This document shows positions 63,665 to 64,000 of a stretch of 64,000 nt of DNA, one piece after another. Each line of letters begins with the position of its first letter. Position 1 is the stretch's first letter. Under the pieces are notes generated by a model. That model did not search any database. It saw nothing but the letters and a program-made list of their open reading frames with translations, and was not told the origin of the DNA. Made by a program: the position numbers and the translations under genes. This stretch comes from Chlorogloeopsis sp. ULAP01 (GTDB taxonomy: Bacteria; Cyanobacteriota; Cyanobacteriia; Cyanobacteriales; Nostocaceae), in assembly GCF_030381805.1 (NCBI RefSeq), contig NZ_JAUDRH010000004.1, forward strand, positions 124,001 through 188,000. The letters are read 5' to 3'.

Positions 63665-64000
63665 TTGGAAACTTTTCCTCATGCAAAACTGCGGTTAGAG
63701 CAAGTTAGTTTATATACAAAATTATCGGGTAACCAACAAGGATATCCGATATTACAAGATATTTCTTTTGAGGTGTTTGAGGGCGATCGCATTGCGATTG
63801 TTGGGCCTTCAGGGGCTGGGAAAACTCACTTATTACGTCTGCTTAACCGTTTGAGTGAACCAACCAGTGGCAAAATATATTTAGACAATCAGGAGTACAA
63901 TCAAATTCCTGTTTTACAACTGCGCTCGCAAGTTATACTCGTACCCCAAGAGTCAAAGCTGTTGGGAATGACAGTCAAAGAAGCTTTGGCTTACCCTCTT
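63665..64000 (+). CDS. ABC transporter ATP-binding protein, N-terminal part (cut by window edge)
   Basis: The frame from a TTG at 63665 stays open to the edge (112 codons). It contains the Walker A GPSGAGKT (47-54), a typical strand LRLEQVSLYTK before it, SGKIYLDNQEYNQIP and the Q-loop VILVPQESKLLGMTVKEAL. The ABC signature and Walker B fall outside the window. The form is similar to the FetA/YbbL-type ATPases that pair with a FetB/YbbM permease, but this is only a guess from the N-terminal half. No ATG precedes the conserved beginning. Confidence 0.85.
   Translation, partial: METFPHAKLRLEQVSLYTKLSGNQQGYPILQDISFEVFEGDRIAIVGPSGAGKTHLLRLLNRLSEPTSGKIYLDNQEYNQIPVLQLRSQVILVPQESKLLGMTVKEALAYPL

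Noticed and set aside
1..64000. tRNA, rRNA, transposase or prophage genes
   Set aside because: No cloverleaf-like or rRNA-like sequence, DDE transposase or phage structural gene was recognised on either strand.

Overview
The window is chromosomal DNA from a cyanobacterium, most likely a filamentous, heterocyst-type (Nostocales) strain. The evidence is the dense scatter of the HIP1 octamer GCGATCGC, cyanobacteria-restricted families (DUF2839, DUF1815, DUF1830, DUF1997, DUF4079, DICT-HD proteins, the rne-rnhB pair with its upstream radical SAM gene), a single-chain glutamate synthase, and intergenic repeats typical of that group. I cannot name the genus. I found no tRNA, rRNA, transposase, phage gene or CRISPR array. 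Two genes are cut by the edges: gshB at the left and an ABC ATPase at the right.

Layout. 1-8.7 kb: glutathione/glutaredoxin pair, a PEP-CTERM-type surface protein, the GTPase HflX, a Uma2 nuclease-fold protein, a broken HicB-like gene, a 21-bp tandem repeat array, CofG (deazaflavin synthesis), a small exported protein and an M48 metalloprotease, with mosaics of palindromic repeats between them. 8.8-17 kb: a degenerate DinG-like helicase, small conserved proteins, a TPR-CHAT caspase-like protein, a thioesterase and an exported LppP/LprE-META protein. 17-28.3 kb: dxr, then five consecutive integral-membrane GT-C-type glycosyltransferase-like genes arranged A-B-B-C-A (two PIG-V-like, two DUF2079, one GT39-like), then a polysaccharide deacetylase; this looks like an envelope or exopolysaccharide glycan region. 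28.5-37.5 kb: glutamate synthase, a phosphodiester-glycosidase-domain protein, a mannose-6-phosphate-isomerase-type cupin and an IscA-like protein.

37.6-43.4 kb is the str operon (rpsL, rpsG, fusA, tuf, then rpsJ) with a recognisable sigma70-type promoter, an unusually long rpsL-rpsG gap and terminators after tuf and rpsJ. 43.5-52.4 kb: a LON-substrate-binding-domain protein, pheA, a DUF1997 protein, and a leftward cluster of a TIGR03960-type radical SAM gene, rne and rnhB. 52.5-64 kb: a STAS protein, small conserved proteins, clpS, a CPBP membrane protease, a WG-repeat protein, a pentapeptide-repeat protein, a DICT-HD signalling protein, a cyanobacterial radical SAM protein, DUF1830, DUF4079, a membrane protein and the partial ABC ATPase.

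The most unusual points are: conserved-looking coding sequence upstream of hflX that has no ATG/GTG/TTG; repeat-like sequence carried in frame inside two housekeeping-type genes (glutamate synthase and the TIGR03960-type gene); the duplicated GT-C cluster; three copies of a 64-68 bp element with terminal inverted repeats; an exact 77-bp repeat 6 kb apart; and a helicase homologue whose ATP-binding motifs look lost. I see no clear-cut new defence or biosynthetic system. The GT-C cluster is the best candidate for an undescribed pathway. Family names rest on recognition of motifs and recalled family sequence, not on any search.
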